Shown one piece after another: positions 44,552 through 53,384 of a DNA stretch of 64,000 bases. The position numbers and the translations under genes were made by a program. The stretch spans positions 225,763 to 289,762 of the forward strand of contig NZ_SIRS01000004.1 of the NCBI RefSeq assembly GCF_004310335.1, read 5' to 3'. How positions within the stretch are numbered: the first letter of the stretch is position 1; each line of letters starts with the position of its first letter. This stretch comes from Hyunsoonleella pacifica. GTDB lineage: Bacteria; Bacteroidota; Bacteroidia; Flavobacteriales; Flavobacteriaceae. The notes under the pieces are model-generated. The model was not told where the DNA came from. It was given only the letters and a program-made list of their open reading frames with translations, and made no database searches.

Positions 44552-45619
44552 ATGGCACATAATATAAAACCAGGAGTTGCTACTGGAGATGAAGTACAAG
44601 CTATTTTTAACCATGCAAAAGCTAACGGATATGCTTTACCAGCTGTAAATGTAATTGGTTCAGATAGTATCAATGGCGTTATGGAAGCGGCTAGAGATTT
44701 AAATGCTCCAGTAATTATTCAATTTTCAAATAGTGGCGCACAGTTTAACGCTGGAAAGGGTTTAAGTAATGATGGGCAAAAATCAGCAATTGCAGGGGCA
44801 GTTGCGGGAGCAAAACATGTGCATACATTAGCTGAATCTTATGGTGTAACTGTTATTTTGCATACAGACCACTGTGCTAAAAAATTATTGCCTTGGATAG
44901 ATGGATTACTAGATGCAAGTGAAGTACATTATAAAGAAACTGGAAAATCATTATTCAGTTCTCACATGATAGACTTGTCTGAAGAGCCCATTGAAGAAAA
45001 CATTGAAATTTGCAAACAATATCTTGAGCGCATGTCTAAAATGGATATGACTTTAGAAATAGAATTAGGTATTACCGGTGGAGAAGAAGATGGTGTTGAC
45101 AATACTGATGTTGATGCTTCTAAATTATACACTCAACCTGAAGAAGTTGCTTATGCCTATGAAGAATTAAGCAAAGTAAGTCCTAGATTTACTATTGCTG
45201 CTGCTTTTGGAAATGTACATGGTGTATACAAACCAGGAAATGTAAAATTAACTCCAAAAATCCTTAAAAACTCTCAAGAATATATCTCAGAGAAATATGG
45301 TGTAGAACATAACCACATAGATTTTGTATTTCACGGTGGTTCTGGTTCTACATTAGAAGAGATTAGAGAAGCTATTAGCTATGGTGTTATTAAAATGAAT
45401 ATTGATACAGATTTACAATATGCATTTATGACTGGTATTAGAGATTATATGGGAGATAAATCAGAGTATCTAAAATCTCAAATAGGTAATCCTGATGGCG
45501 ATGATGTTCCTAATAAAAAATTCTATGACCCAAGAGTATGGTTACGTGAAGGTGAAAAAACTTTTGTTGCCAGACTTAAAAAAGCATTTGAAGACTTAAA
45601 TAATGTTAATTCCTTGTAA
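44552..45619 (+). CDS. fbaA: Class II fructose-bisphosphate aldolase
   Basis: Zn2+-dependent aldolase of 355 aa that cleaves fructose-1,6-bisphosphate into DHAP and glyceraldehyde-3-phosphate. Motifs: YALPAVNVIGSDSINGVMEA near residues 30-49, catalytic Asp and Zn-binding His in LHTDHCAKKLLPW, LEIELGITGGEEDGVDN, AAFGNVHGVYKPG (Zn His) and FVFHGGSGSTLEEI (Zn His and phosphate site), then KMNIDTDLQYAF. Length suits the E. coli FbaA type. It ends in a strong terminator. Confidence 0.96.
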   Translation: MAHNIKPGVATGDEVQAIFNHAKANGYALPAVNVIGSDSINGVMEAARDLNAPVIIQFSNSGAQFNAGKGLSNDGQKSAIAGAVAGAKHVHTLAESYGVTVILHTDHCAKKLLPWIDGLLDASEVHYKETGKSLFSSHMIDLSEEPIEENIEICKQYLERMSKMDMTLEIELGITGGEEDGVDNTDVDASKLYTQPEEVAYAYEELSKVSPRFTIAAAFGNVHGVYKPGNVKLTPKILKNSQEYISEKYGVEHNHIDFVFHGGSGSTLEEIREAISYGVIKMNIDTDLQYAFMTGIRDYMGDKSEYLKSQIGNPDGDDVPNKKFYDPRVWLREGEKTFVARLKKAFEDLNNVNSL

Positions 45620-45648
45620 AACAAGGTAATTTACTACAAATTATATTG

Positions 45649-45681
45649 AAAAAAGGTTTTGCTTATAGCAAGACCTTTTTT
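45649..45681 (+). terminator. Terminator of fbaA
   Basis: Stem GGTTTTGC and GCAAGACC (45655-45662 and 45668-45675, one G-U pair) with a 5-nt loop, flanked by an A-run and a T-run. Confidence 0.9.
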
Positions 45682-45764
45682 AGTTAAAAAACTATTGTAC
45701 AAACAGTTATACATTAAAGTTTAATAAAATCAGTAGGGTGTTACTCCAAAAATAAAAAAAGGGT

Positions 45765-45772
45765 TAATTTTG
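45765..45772 (+). promoter_or_regulatory. -7 element of the accD promoter
   Basis: TAATTTTG matches TAnnTTTG. It implies a leader of nearly 95 nt with two inverted repeats before the accD ATG. Confidence 0.45.
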
Positions 45773-45788
45773 TAAACTAGTTTATTTC

Positions 45789-45807
45789 TTAAAGTTGTAA
45801 ACTTTAA
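45789..45807. repeat. Inverted repeat 1 in the accD leader
   Basis: Arms TTAAAGTT (45789-45796) and AACTTTAA (45800-45807) around GTA, a perfect 8-bp dyad just downstream of the -7 element, a suitable position for a repressor operator. Confidence 0.45.
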
Positions 45808-45813
45808 ATTTTG

Positions 45814-45852
45814 AAACGGTTATAAATTGATTTTTTCAATCCAAAACCGTTT
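45814..45852. repeat. Inverted repeat 2 in the accD leader
   Basis: Outer arms AAACGGTT (45814-45821) and AACCGTTT (45845-45852) with inner arms ATTGA and TCAAT form a nested stem of about 39 nt, 20 nt before the accD ATG. An RNA hairpin that affects translation is possible. Confidence 0.45.
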
Positions 45853-45872
45853 ATTTAAAATCTGAAATCTAT

Positions 45873-46730
45873 ATGTCTTGGTTTAAGAGAACAAATAAAG
45901 GAATACAAACAAAAACGGAGGAGAAAAAAGACACACCTAAAGGCTTGTGGTACAAATCTCCAACAGGTAAAATTGTAGATACCAAAGAGCTTGAACAAAA
46001 CTTTTATGTAAGTCCAGAAGATGGATACCATGTTAGAATTGGTAGTAAAGAATATTTTGAAATCCTTTTTGATGACAATAAATTTAAGGAGTTAGATAGC
46101 AAACTAGAATCTAAAGACCCTTTAAAATTTGTAGATACTAAAAAATACCCTGAGCGTTTAAAAACTGCTCAAGAAAAAACAAAACTTAAAGATGCAGTTA
46201 GGGTAGCAGTTGGAAAATCTAAGGGTAAAGATTTAGTGGTTGCATGTATGGACTTTTCTTTTATAGGTGGCTCAATGGGAAGTGTAGTTGGCGAAAAAAT
46301 TGCTCGTGCAGCAGATCATTCTTTAAAACATAATATTCCACTACTAGTGATTTCAAAATCTGGAGGTGCTAGAATGATGGAAGCAGCGTTATCATTAATG
46401 CAATTGGCAAAAACTTCAGTAAAATTGGCACAATTGGCAGAAGCTAAAATACCTTATATTTCATTATGTACTGATCCTACAACGGGTGGTACTACAGCGT
46501 CTTTTGCTATGTTAGGAGATATTAATATTAGTGAGCCTGGTGCTCTGATAGGTTTTGCTGGACCTAGAATTGTACGAGATACTACTGGTAAAGAACTTCC
46601 CGAAGGTTTCCAAACTTCAGAATTTCTTTTAGATCATGGTTTCTTAGATTTTATCACACATAGAAAAGAATTAAAGGCTAATGTAAATAAGTATATTGAT
46701 TTAATTTCAAATAGCCCTTTAAGAGCATAG
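45873..46730 (+). CDS. accD: Acetyl-CoA carboxylase carboxyltransferase subunit beta
   Basis: Beta subunit of 285 aa of the enzyme that makes malonyl-CoA for fatty acid synthesis. The crotonase-like carboxyltransferase core is clear: [39 protein letters not shown] and [20 protein letters not shown]. In the N-terminal region, however, the four zinc-ribbon cysteines of E. coli AccD are missing; the segment reads [11 protein letters not shown] and [14 protein letters not shown]. The first 100 residues hold no Cys at all. The fold may be kept without metal. accA is not in this window. Confidence 0.95.
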   Translation: MSWFKRTNKGIQTKTEEKKDTPKGLWYKSPTGKIVDTKELEQNFYVSPEDGYHVRIGSKEYFEILFDDNKFKELDSKLESKDPLKFVDTKKYPERLKTAQEKTKLKDAVRVAVGKSKGKDLVVACMDFSFIGGSMGSVVGEKIARAADHSLKHNIPLLVISKSGGARMMEAALSLMQLAKTSVKLAQLAEAKIPYISLCTDPTTGGTTASFAMLGDINISEPGALIGFAGPRIVRDTTGKELPEGFQTSEFLLDHGFLDFITHRKELKANVNKYIDLISNSPLRA

Positions 46731-46755
46731 TTTAAAATATTTATCAAAAAAGATT

Positions 46756-46794
46756 AGACTCAGAACTTGTATGTAGTTGTGAGTCTTTTTTTTT
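46756..46794 (+). terminator. Terminator of accD
   Basis: AGACTCA (46756-46762) pairs with TGAGTCT (46780-46786), an inner AACT/AGTT pairing extends the stem, and a T-run follows. Confidence 0.85.
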
Positions 46795-46851
46795 AGAATT
46801 TTGAGCACTATAGAAAACCACAGAAAAAATTAATTAAATATAAAAAAGATG

Positions 46852-46859
46852 TATATTTG
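46852..46859 (+). promoter_or_regulatory. -7 element of the rpsO promoter
   Basis: TATATTTG matches TAnnTTTG, giving a leader of about 49 nt before the rpsO ATG. Confidence 0.5.
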
Positions 46860-46865
46860 CCGCTT

Positions 46866-46880
46866 GAAAGAAAGACTTTC
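46866..46880 (+). promoter_or_regulatory. Hairpin at the rpsO 5' leader
   Basis: GAAAG (46866-46870) and CTTTC (46876-46880) around a 5-nt loop, right at the expected 5' end of the rpsO mRNA. S15 controls its own translation in several bacteria through leader RNA structures, so a similar role is possible. Confidence 0.35.
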
Positions 46881-46914
46881 ATAGTACATAACAATAATTT
46901 ACAATAATATTAGC

Positions 46915-47184
46915 ATGTATTTAACTAAAGAAAAGAAAGAGGAGATTTTCGCAAAACACGGTAAAGGAAAAAACGATACTGGTACTGCAGAAGCTCAAAT
47001 TGCGTTGTTTACGCACAGAATTAATCACTTAACAGAGCACTTAAAGAAAAATCGTAAAGATTATAATACTGAGCGTTCATTAGTAAAATTAGTAGGAAAG
47101 CGTCGCTCTTTATTAGATTACTTAACTAAGAAAGATATCTTAAGATATCGTGCGATAGTAAAAGAGTTAGGATTAAGAAAATAA
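46915..47184 (+). CDS. rpsO: 30S ribosomal protein S15
   Basis: Primary rRNA-binding protein of 89 aa that binds 16S rRNA helices 20-22. GTGTAEAQIALFTHRINHLT and HLKKNRKDYNTERSLVKLVG are the conserved helices, and KRRSLLDYLTKKDILRYRAI closes the protein. It has the usual length. As in many bacteria it precedes pnp, but here a G+C-rich repeat and hairpins lie between them. Confidence 0.98.
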   Translation: MYLTKEKKEEIFAKHGKGKNDTGTAEAQIALFTHRINHLTEHLKKNRKDYNTERSLVKLVGKRRSLLDYLTKKDILRYRAIVKELGLRK

Positions 47185-47229
47185 ACAGGATAAGAGAGGT
47201 TTACATTAGTAAGCCTCTTTTTTCTTTTT

Positions 47230-47315
47230 GCGTTAGGGATTGAACGGCATGTTTAAGCTCCCCGACCTAAGGAGGGAGCGAGTAGTGAAAGCCCGCCCCC
47301 TTGTGGGTAACGCCC
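47230..47315 (+). repeat. G+C-rich interspersed repeat, copy B
   Basis: 86 bp bounded by GCGTTA and TAACGC. Interior pieces GGGATTGAACGGCATGTTT, CCCCGAC, AGTAGTGAAAGCCCG and CTTGTGG are shared with the reverse complement of copy A (20755-20839). I count 51 G+C of 86 bases, far above the surroundings. Confidence 0.88.
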
Positions 47316-47400
47316 AAAACATATAACTCTAGCGAAAGAGTTTAAACTTCGCATTATTTATAAGAAGCTAATTATAGTTTTTCATTGGTCGAGACCTTTT

Positions 47401-47441
47401 ATGGTCGCTCACACAACAACTACACACAACACAACGACCAT
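47401..47441 (+). promoter_or_regulatory. Hairpin with a G-free loop in the pnp leader
   Basis: Arms ATGGTCG (47401-47407) and CGACCAT (47435-47441) enclose 27 nt that contain no G at all and are nearly all A and C. It lies 50 nt before the pnp ATG. Pnp leaders of other bacteria carry hairpins cut by RNase III for autoregulation. Confidence 0.45.
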
Positions 47442-47490
47442 TGTTTAACCTGATTCGAGCATAATATTGCTTGATTACAAGAAAAAATTT

Positions 47491-49749
47491 ATGATTCCAC
47501 AAACATTTAAAGAGGTTATAGACCTTGGGGACGGTAGAGAAATTTCTATTGAAACCGGAAAATTAGCAAAACAGGCACATGGTTCTGTTGTTGTACAATC
47601 TGGAAAATGTATGCTTTTGTGTACAGTTGTTTCTAACTATCATCAAGCCGATGTAGACTTTTTGCCTTTAACGGTAGATTATCGTGAGAAGTTTGCAGCA
47701 GCAGGAAGATACCCAGGCGGTTTCTTTAAAAGAGAAGCGAGACCTAGTGATGGTGAAGTTTTAACGATGCGTTTAGTAGACCGTGTTTTGCGTCCGCTTT
47801 TCCCTAAAGATTACCATGCAGAAACACAGGTAATGATTCAATTAATGTCTCATGACCCTGAAGTGATGCCAGATGCTATGGCTGGTTTAGCAGCATCAGC
47901 AGCTATTCAATTATCTGATATTCCTTTTGAAACTGCAATTTCTGAGGTAAGAGTTGCCCGTATTAACGGTAAGTTTATTATTAATCCTTCGTATGCGCAA
48001 TTAGAAGAATCTGACATTGATATGATGATTGGTGCTTCGGCAGATTCTGTAATGATGGTTGAAGGTGAGATGGACGAGATTTCTGAAGAAGAAATGGTTG
48101 AAGCGATTAAAGCTGCACATGAAGCTATTAAAGCACAATGTGATGCGCAGTTAAAATTGGCCGAAGCTTTTGGTAAAAAAGAAACTCGTGAATATGATCC
48201 TGAAGTTGAAGACGAAGATTTGGCAAAGAAAATTCACGACATGGTTTATGACAAAACCTATGCCATTGCTAAAGCTGGCTCTGCCAAACACGAGAGAGGC
48301 GAAGCTTTTAGTAAAATAAAAGAAGAAGTTTTTGAATCTTTTTCTGAAGAAGAACAGGATGAGTTAGGAAAACTGATTCATAAATATGTAGCAAAAGCTC
48401 AAAAAGAAGCGATTAGAAATTTAACGCTTGACGAAGGCTTACGTTTAGATGGACGCCAAACTACAGATATAAGGCCTATATGGTGTGAGGTAGATTACTT
48501 ACCTTCTACTCATGGGTCTGCTATTTTTACTCGTGGAGAAACTCAAGCTTTAGCTACTGTAACATTAGGAACTTCACGTGAAGCAAACCAAATTGATATG
48601 CCTTCTTTTGAAGGAGAAGAGCGTTTCTATTTACACTATAATTTCCCTCCATTTTCAACAGGAGAGGCAAGACCTATTAGAGGAACGTCTCGTAGAGAAG
48701 TTGGCCATGGTAACCTTGCACAACGTGCATTAAAAGGTATGGTACCAGAAGATTGTCCATATACCGTAAGAGTTGTTTCTGAGGTATTGGAATCTAACGG
48801 ATCGTCGTCTATGGCAACAGTATGTTCTGGTACAATGGCGTTGATGGATGCTGGTGTTCAGCTTAAAAAGCCAGTTTCTGGTATTGCCATGGGATTAATT
48901 TCTGACGGAGATAAGTATGCTGTATTATCTGATATTCTTGGAGATGAAGATCATTTAGGAGATATGGACTTTAAAGTAACAGGTACTGCTGATGGTATTA
49001 CCGCTACCCAAATGGACATTAAAATTAAAGGACTTTCATACGAAATTTTAGTAAAGGCTTTAATGCAAGCACGAGATGGGCGCTTACATATTTTAAGCAA
49101 ATTAACAGATACTATAGCTGCGCCTAATGCAGATGTTAAATCTCATGCACCAAAAATGGTAACTCGTGTAATACCTGGTGAGTATATTGGTGCTGTTATT
49201 GGTTCTGGAGGTAAAGTCATTCAAGAATTACAGAAAGAAACCAACACTACCATTGTTATTAATGAAGATCCAGTTACTGAAGAGGGTATCGTTGAAATTC
49301 TAGGAGTAGGCCAAGAAGGTATTGATGCTGTATTAGCAAAAATTGATGCTTTAATGTTTAAACCTGAAGTGGGCAGCGTTTATGAAGTAAAAGTGATAAA
49401 AATGCTTGATTTTGGTGCTGTAGTAGAGTATACTGAAGCTCCAGGAAATGAGGTACTACTTCACGTAAGCGAATTAGCTTGGGAACGTACCGAAAATGTT
49501 AGCGATGTGGTTAATATGGGAGATGTTTTTGATGTGAAGTATTTTGGTTTCGACCCTAAAACACGCAAAGAAAAAGTATCTCGTAAGGCTATTTTACCAA
49601 AACCTGAAGGTTGGCAACCAAGACCTCCAAGAGATAATAACAGTAGAGGTGGTCGTGATAACCGAAACAGAGGTAATCGTGATAATAATCGTAATCGTGA
49701 TAACCGTAGAGACGATAGAAAACCTAGAGAGGATAATAACGAAGACTAA
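47491..49749 (+). CDS. pnp: Polyribonucleotide nucleotidyltransferase (PNPase)
   Basis: Phosphorolytic 3'-5' exoribonuclease of about 752 aa. It has two RNase PH domains (start: [20 protein letters not shown]; second: [20 protein letters not shown] and [20 protein letters not shown]), the linking helical domain, a KH domain ([20 protein letters not shown]) and an S1 domain ([20 protein letters not shown]). The tail after about residue 710 is a low-complexity Arg/Asn/Gly/Asp stretch ([14 protein letters not shown]), typical of Bacteroidota and likely RNA-binding. I take the ATG at 47491 rather than the TTG at 47467 because the conserved N-terminus begins at MIPQTFKE. Confidence 0.97.
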   Translation: MIPQTFKEVIDLGDGREISIETGKLAKQAHGSVVVQSGKCMLLCTVVSNYHQADVDFLPLTVDYREKFAAAGRYPGGFFKREARPSDGEVLTMRLVDRVLRPLFPKDYHAETQVMIQLMSHDPEVMPDAMAGLAASAAIQLSDIPFETAISEVRVARINGKFIINPSYAQLEESDIDMMIGASADSVMMVEGEMDEISEEEMVEAIKAAHEAIKAQCDAQLKLAEAFGKKETREYDPEVEDEDLAKKIHDMVYDKTYAIAKAGSAKHERGEAFSKIKEEVFESFSEEEQDELGKLIHKYVAKAQKEAIRNLTLDEGLRLDGRQTTDIRPIWCEVDYLPSTHGSAIFTRGETQALATVTLGTSREANQIDMPSFEGEERFYLHYNFPPFSTGEARPIRGTSRREVGHGNLAQRALKGMVPEDCPYTVRVVSEVLESNGSSSMATVCSGTMALMDAGVQLKKPVSGIAMGLISDGDKYAVLSDILGDEDHLGDMDFKVTGTADGITATQMDIKIKGLSYEILVKALMQARDGRLHILSKLTDTIAAPNADVKSHAPKMVTRVIPGEYIGAVIGSGGKVIQELQKETNTTIVINEDPVTEEGIVEILGVGQEGIDAVLAKIDALMFKPEVGSVYEVKVIKMLDFGAVVEYTEAPGNEVLLHVSELAWERTENVSDVVNMGDVFDVKYFGFDPKTRKEKVSRKAILPKPEGWQPRPPRDNNSRGGRDNRNRGNRDNNRNRDNRRDDRKPREDNNED

Positions 49750-49778
49750 TTAATTTTCTTTCCTAGTTATATAGAATT

Positions 49779-49809
49779 AAAAACCGCTTCCTTTAGAAGC
49801 GGTTTTTTT
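49779..49809. terminator. Bidirectional terminator between pnp and the LysR gene
   Basis: CCGCTTC and GAAGCGG around a 5-nt loop, A-run left, T-run right; it serves both convergent genes and overlaps the last 2 bases of the LysR gene. Confidence 0.9.
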
Positions 49810-50734
49810 ATTTGTACTGATCCAACCAACTAAAATGTTTGTTTATTATATCATCTTTATGCTCGTTAATATAATTTATTAGTGATTTAGCTATGGTAGT
49901 CATGTTTTTGGAGCTCAACCAAATTAAATTCCAATTGGTTACAATAGGCAATCCTTTAACAGGTATAATTTGTAAATCGCCATAAGTAATTGCATTTTTA
50001 ATACCTATTAAAGGCATAATTGAAAAACCTAAACCAGAGATTACAGCTTGCTTTAGTGCTTCATTAGACATTAATTCCATTTTCTTGTAGGTAGGAATCT
50101 TTTTGGATTCTATAAATTTCTCCATTGCCAAACGTGTAGCGGACCCCTGTTCTCTAAAAATTAATGGTAAGTTTTGAAATTCAGATTTAGACAAATACGC
50201 ATTCTTTAATTTGTAATCCTTCCCTCCTACCATATATAATTGATTTGGCATAAGTTCAATCCTATTTATTTTTAACTTTTTAGGAATTGTTGACACCATA
50301 GCAAAATCAACTTCATTATTCTCTAAAGCTTTAATTACTGATGCTTTATTAGTTACTTTCATTACCAAATCAATCCCTCTATTTTCATTTATGAAATCTG
50401 AAATAAAATATGGCATTACATATTTTGCAGTCGACACTATTGCTATTTTTAATTTACCCGCCAATTCTCCTTGGTAAGAAAGTGCTTTGTAGTCTATAGC
50501 TTTTACCTCTTCCATAATTTTTGAAGCAGCAGCCGCAACTTCCAATCCAAATTCTGTAATATAAATACGCCTCCCTACAACTTCAAACAATGGAATTTTA
50601 AATTGTTCTTGGAACTTTTTTAGTTGAATTGAAACAGCAGGCTGTGTAAGATATAAAGCTTCTGAAGCTTTAGTTACACTTTGTAATTCTGCTATTTTTA
50701 AAAAAACTTCTAATTGGTGCAAGGTATAATTCAT
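49808..50734 (-). CDS. LysR family transcriptional regulator
   Basis: Regulator of 308 aa. The N-terminal winged HTH reads YTLHQLEVFLKIAELQSVTK and ALYLTQPAVSIQLKKFQEQF. The rest is the LysR substrate-binding domain (LKIAIVSTAKYVMPYFISDF, ENNEVDFAMVSTIPKKLKI, FREQGSATRLAMEKFIESK). The ligand is unknown; the CbbR/CysB-like group is most similar in the HTH. The ATG at 50734 is preferred over one 9 nt upstream. A small plus-strand gene begins 80 nt away on the other side; LysR regulators often control a divergent gene. Confidence 0.92.
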   Translation of the reverse strand: MNYTLHQLEVFLKIAELQSVTKASEALYLTQPAVSIQLKKFQEQFKIPLFEVVGRRIYITEFGLEVAAAASKIMEEVKAIDYKALSYQGELAGKLKIAIVSTAKYVMPYFISDFINENRGIDLVMKVTNKASVIKALENNEVDFAMVSTIPKKLKINRIELMPNQLYMVGGKDYKLKNAYLSKSEFQNLPLIFREQGSATRLAMEKFIESKKIPTYKKMELMSNEALKQAVISGLGFSIMPLIGIKNAITYGDLQIIPVKGLPIVTNWNLIWLSSKNMTTIAKSLINYINEHKDDIINKHFSWLDQYK

Positions 50735-50816
50735 AATTATCATTTATATATTTCATAATAAATATAAATAAAATTATATGAAATTTTTATATGAAATTTG
50801 TAAAAATTTAAAAAAG

Positions 50817-51020
50817 ATGAAAGAAAAGATTTTACAAAGTATTAGAAGAGTGAAACAAACAAGAGTACCAAAAAGAATATTTGCATTCCTATTACTCTTT
50901 GCTATTTTTATGCCTTTGTCGTTAAAAAGTAATTCTCTATTTATGAATGAGCTGATAGTAAGCAGCATTATTATTTTTCTTTTACTATTAATAGCGCAGT
51001 TAAATCGCATTGATAACTAA
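50817..51020 (+). CDS. Possible small two-helix membrane protein
   Basis: Open frame of 67 aa from ATG 50817 (an ATG at 50778 adds 13 residues). A basic N-terminus (KEKILQSIRRVKQTRVPKR) is followed by two hydrophobic segments (IFAFLLLFAIFMPLSL and IVSSIIIFLLLLIAQL). The topology is believable and an A/G-rich stretch (AAAAAAG) precedes the ATG, but I know no homologue, and a minus-strand frame of similar size covers the same bases. It is divergent from the LysR gene. Confidence 0.4.
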   Translation: MKEKILQSIRRVKQTRVPKRIFAFLLLFAIFMPLSLKSNSLFMNELIVSSIIIFLLLLIAQLNRIDN

Positions 51021-51297
51021 AATTCAAAAACATCAACTATTCAACTTCTTTTTTATTTATTATACTTAATGAAGGTCTAAATATTTCATCACAGGCGATT
51101 AAGGCCCAATCCTTAACTAAATTCATATTAGAGTTTAATTATATTACCTAAATTCTAATTGTGACTTTTCGTTATCTTTTGTGTCCAAAAAACAAAGAGT
51201 TAAAAATAATTTAGCTATTTTGTAACAAAATGTGGTATTTATACGTATAACTATTGAGTGGTATATATTCACAATTTAAATTACAGGAGAATTTTAG

Positions 51298-52161
51298 ATG
51301 AGACAACTTAAAATTACGAAGCAGGTTACTAACAGAGAAACTGCGTCGTTAGACAAATATTTACAGGAAATTGGTAAAGTAGATTTGATTACTGCCGATG
51401 AAGAAGTTGAATTAGCACAACGTATTAAAGCAGGCGATCAAGTAGCTTTAGAAAAATTAACTAAGGCTAACTTACGTTTCGTTGTATCTGTAGCAAAACA
51501 ATACCAAAACCAAGGTTTAACATTACCTGATTTAATTAATGAGGGTAATTTAGGTTTAATTAAAGCTGCACAACGTTTTGATGAAACCCGTGGTTTTAAA
51601 TTTATATCGTATGCGGTATGGTGGATACGTCAATCCATTCTTCAAGCATTAGCTGAACAATCTCGTATTGTACGTTTACCATTAAATAAAATTGGTTCTA
51701 TTAATAAGATTAATAAAACGTTTGCTTTCTTAGAGCAAAGTCATGAGCGTCCGCCTTCAGCTGAAGAAATCGCAAAAGAGTTGGATATGACTATTAATGA
51801 TGTTAAAGAATCTATGAAAAACTCTGGACGTCATGTAAGTATGGATGCACCGTTAGTAGAAGGTGAAGATTCCAATTTATATGATGTATTGAATTCTGGC
51901 GAATCGCCAAACCCTGATAAAGAGTTATTACACGAATCTTTACGTACAGAAATTGAGCGTGCATTAGAAACCTTAACGCCACGTGAAGCTGATGTAATTC
52001 GTTTATATTTTGGTTTAGGTAACCAACACCCAATGACATTGGAAGAAATAGGCGAAACATTTGACTTAACTAGAGAACGTGTAAGACAAATTAAAGAAAA
52101 AGCTATTCGTAGGCTAAAGCATACGTCTAGAAGTAAAATATTAAAGACTTATTTAGGTTAG
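51298..52161 (+). CDS. rpoD: Primary RNA polymerase sigma factor RpoD/SigA
   Basis: Housekeeping sigma factor of 287 aa, the short form of Bacteroidota without region 1.1. Region 1.2 is in [20 protein letters not shown], region 2 in [20 protein letters not shown] and [20 protein letters not shown], region 3 in [19 protein letters not shown], and region 4 in [20 protein letters not shown]. It should recognise the TTTG/TAnnTTTG promoters seen in this window. An AGGAG at 51285-51289, 8 nt before the ATG, is a rare clear Shine-Dalgarno sequence here. A terminator follows at 52236. Confidence 0.98.
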   Translation: MRQLKITKQVTNRETASLDKYLQEIGKVDLITADEEVELAQRIKAGDQVALEKLTKANLRFVVSVAKQYQNQGLTLPDLINEGNLGLIKAAQRFDETRGFKFISYAVWWIRQSILQALAEQSRIVRLPLNKIGSINKINKTFAFLEQSHERPPSAEEIAKELDMTINDVKESMKNSGRHVSMDAPLVEGEDSNLYDVLNSGESPNPDKELLHESLRTEIERALETLTPREADVIRLYFGLGNQHPMTLEEIGETFDLTRERVRQIKEKAIRRLKHTSRSKILKTYLG

Positions 52162-52235
52162 TAATTGAAATACATTACGACTAAATTACGGTAACAACAG
52201 TTACACATAACTGTTCGTTTTTTGATTGATGAAAG

Positions 52236-52269
52236 AACCCGCGGCTGATTACCGCGGGTTTATTTTTTT
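52236..52269 (+). terminator. Terminator of rpoD
   Basis: AACCCGCGG (52236-52244) and CCGCGGGTT (52252-52260) with a 7-nt loop, then a T-run: a very strong hairpin. Confidence 0.92.
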
Positions 52270-52305
52270 ACCTACTTTTGTCAAAGATTAAAATAGCTTT
52301 ACCAC

Positions 52306-52968
52306 ATGAATTCTAAATTAATAGCGCCATCAATGTTAGCTGCTGATTTTGGCAATTTACAACGAGATACCGAAATGGTTAATAACAGTGAAGCAGATTG
52401 GTTTCATATAGATGTAATGGATGGTCATTTTGTTCCTAATATTTCTTATGGCATGCCGGTAATTCAAGCTATAAAAAAGTATGCAACTAAGCCTTTAGAT
52501 GTGCATTTAATGATTGAAAAGCCTGAACGTTATATTGAGGAGTTTGCCAAGGTAGGTGCGGACATTATTACGGTACATTATGAATCTACTATTCATCTTC
52601 ACAGAACACTTACACAAATTAAATCAGCTGGATGTAAAGCTGGTGTAGTTCTTAATTTAACAACACCAGTATCTGTATTAGAAGATGTTTTACCAGAATG
52701 CTATATGGTATTATTAATGTCTATAAACCCAGGATTTGGAGGGCAAAAGTTTGAAAATATGACTTATAACCGTGTTAAAAAACTTCGAAAAATGATTGAC
52801 GAACAAGGTTTAAATACACGAATAGAAATTGATGGAGGCGTAACTGATAAAAACATAAAACAATTAGTGGATGCTGGCGCAGATGTTTTTGTAGCTGGAA
52901 GCCACGTGTTTAAAAGTAGCAATCAACTTGAAACTATAAAAGACCTAAAGCGTATAGCTAATTCTTAA
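52306..52968 (+). CDS. rpe: Ribulose-phosphate 3-epimerase
   Basis: TIM-barrel enzyme of 220 aa of the pentose phosphate pathway that interconverts ribulose-5-phosphate and xylulose-5-phosphate. Motifs: IAPSMLAADFGNLQRD at the N-terminus, FHIDVMDGHFVPNISYG (metal-binding His and Asp), PLDVHLMIEKPERY, LLMSINPGFGGQKF and IEIDGGVTDKNI (catalytic Asp), then ADVFVAGSHVF (phosphate site). It overlaps the convergent CBS gene by 4 bp. Confidence 0.97.
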   Translation: MNSKLIAPSMLAADFGNLQRDTEMVNNSEADWFHIDVMDGHFVPNISYGMPVIQAIKKYATKPLDVHLMIEKPERYIEEFAKVGADIITVHYESTIHLHRTLTQIKSAGCKAGVVLNLTTPVSVLEDVLPECYMVLLMSINPGFGGQKFENMTYNRVKKLRKMIDEQGLNTRIEIDGGVTDKNIKQLVDAGADVFVAGSHVFKSSNQLETIKDLKRIANS

Positions 52969-53384
52969 AACTGTTCTAGCAAATAATTTATTAAATCTGT
53001 TGTAGTTATAATACCCACTAATTTATTATTAGTAACTACAGGAAGTGCATGAAATTCTCTTTTTGCTAATATTTCAGCAACACCCTTTATAGTATTTGAA
53101 GGAGACACACAAACTATTTTTTTCTTCATAACTTGTTCTATAGTAAACATGTTGTAAACCATAGCATCTGCTGCACTATCATTAGCATCCGTTACATCTG
53201 CAAAACTCAATCTTAGTAAATCAGAATAACTCAACATACCAACAATAACATCATCTTGAACCACAGGAATATGTCTTATTTTATGGCTTTTAAATAATTT
53301 TTCTGCTTTCTCTAAATTATCGTGTTTTTTTAATGTAATAACTTTTTCTGTCATTATCATCGAAATGGGTGCTTTACATATCAT
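52965..53384 (-). CDS. Tandem CBS domain protein
   Basis: Cytoplasmic protein of 139 aa made of two CBS motifs: ISMIMTEKVITLKKHDNLEK to RHIPVVQDDVIVGMLSYSDL, and IEQVMKKKIVCVSPSNTIKG to HALPVVTNNKLVGIITTTDL. Paired CBS motifs bind adenosine nucleotides (AMP, ATP, SAM) and usually regulate a partner. No catalytic or channel domain is fused. Between the motifs is a short helix (FADVTDANDSAADAMVYNMF). The partner is unknown. It converges on rpe with a 4-bp overlap. Confidence 0.9.
   Translation of the reverse strand: MICKAPISMIMTEKVITLKKHDNLEKAEKLFKSHKIRHIPVVQDDVIVGMLSYSDLLRLSFADVTDANDSAADAMVYNMFTIEQVMKKKIVCVSPSNTIKGVAEILAKREFHALPVVTNNKLVGIITTTDLINYLLEQF

Larger units (their letters stand above)
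47185..47490. other. rpsO-pnp intergenic region
   Basis: The 306-nt gap holds the repeat copy B (47230-47315), a near-palindrome GCGAA...TTCGC enclosing GTTTAAAC (47332-47352), the palindrome GGTCGAGACC, and a long hairpin at 47401-47441 just before pnp. No coding frame is convincing. Confidence 0.6.

Noticed and set aside
45612..45626. Hairpin CCTTG/CAAGG at the fbaA stop as terminator
   Set aside because: No T-tract follows; the stronger terminator lies 25 nt downstream.
47467..47490. TTG start for pnp
   Set aside because: The conserved PNPase N-terminus begins at the ATG 24 nt downstream.
50774..51010. Minus-strand 78-aa frame opposite the small membrane protein
   Set aside because: It lacks a sensible topology and any upstream signal; the plus-strand frame has the better start and a basic N-terminus before two helices.
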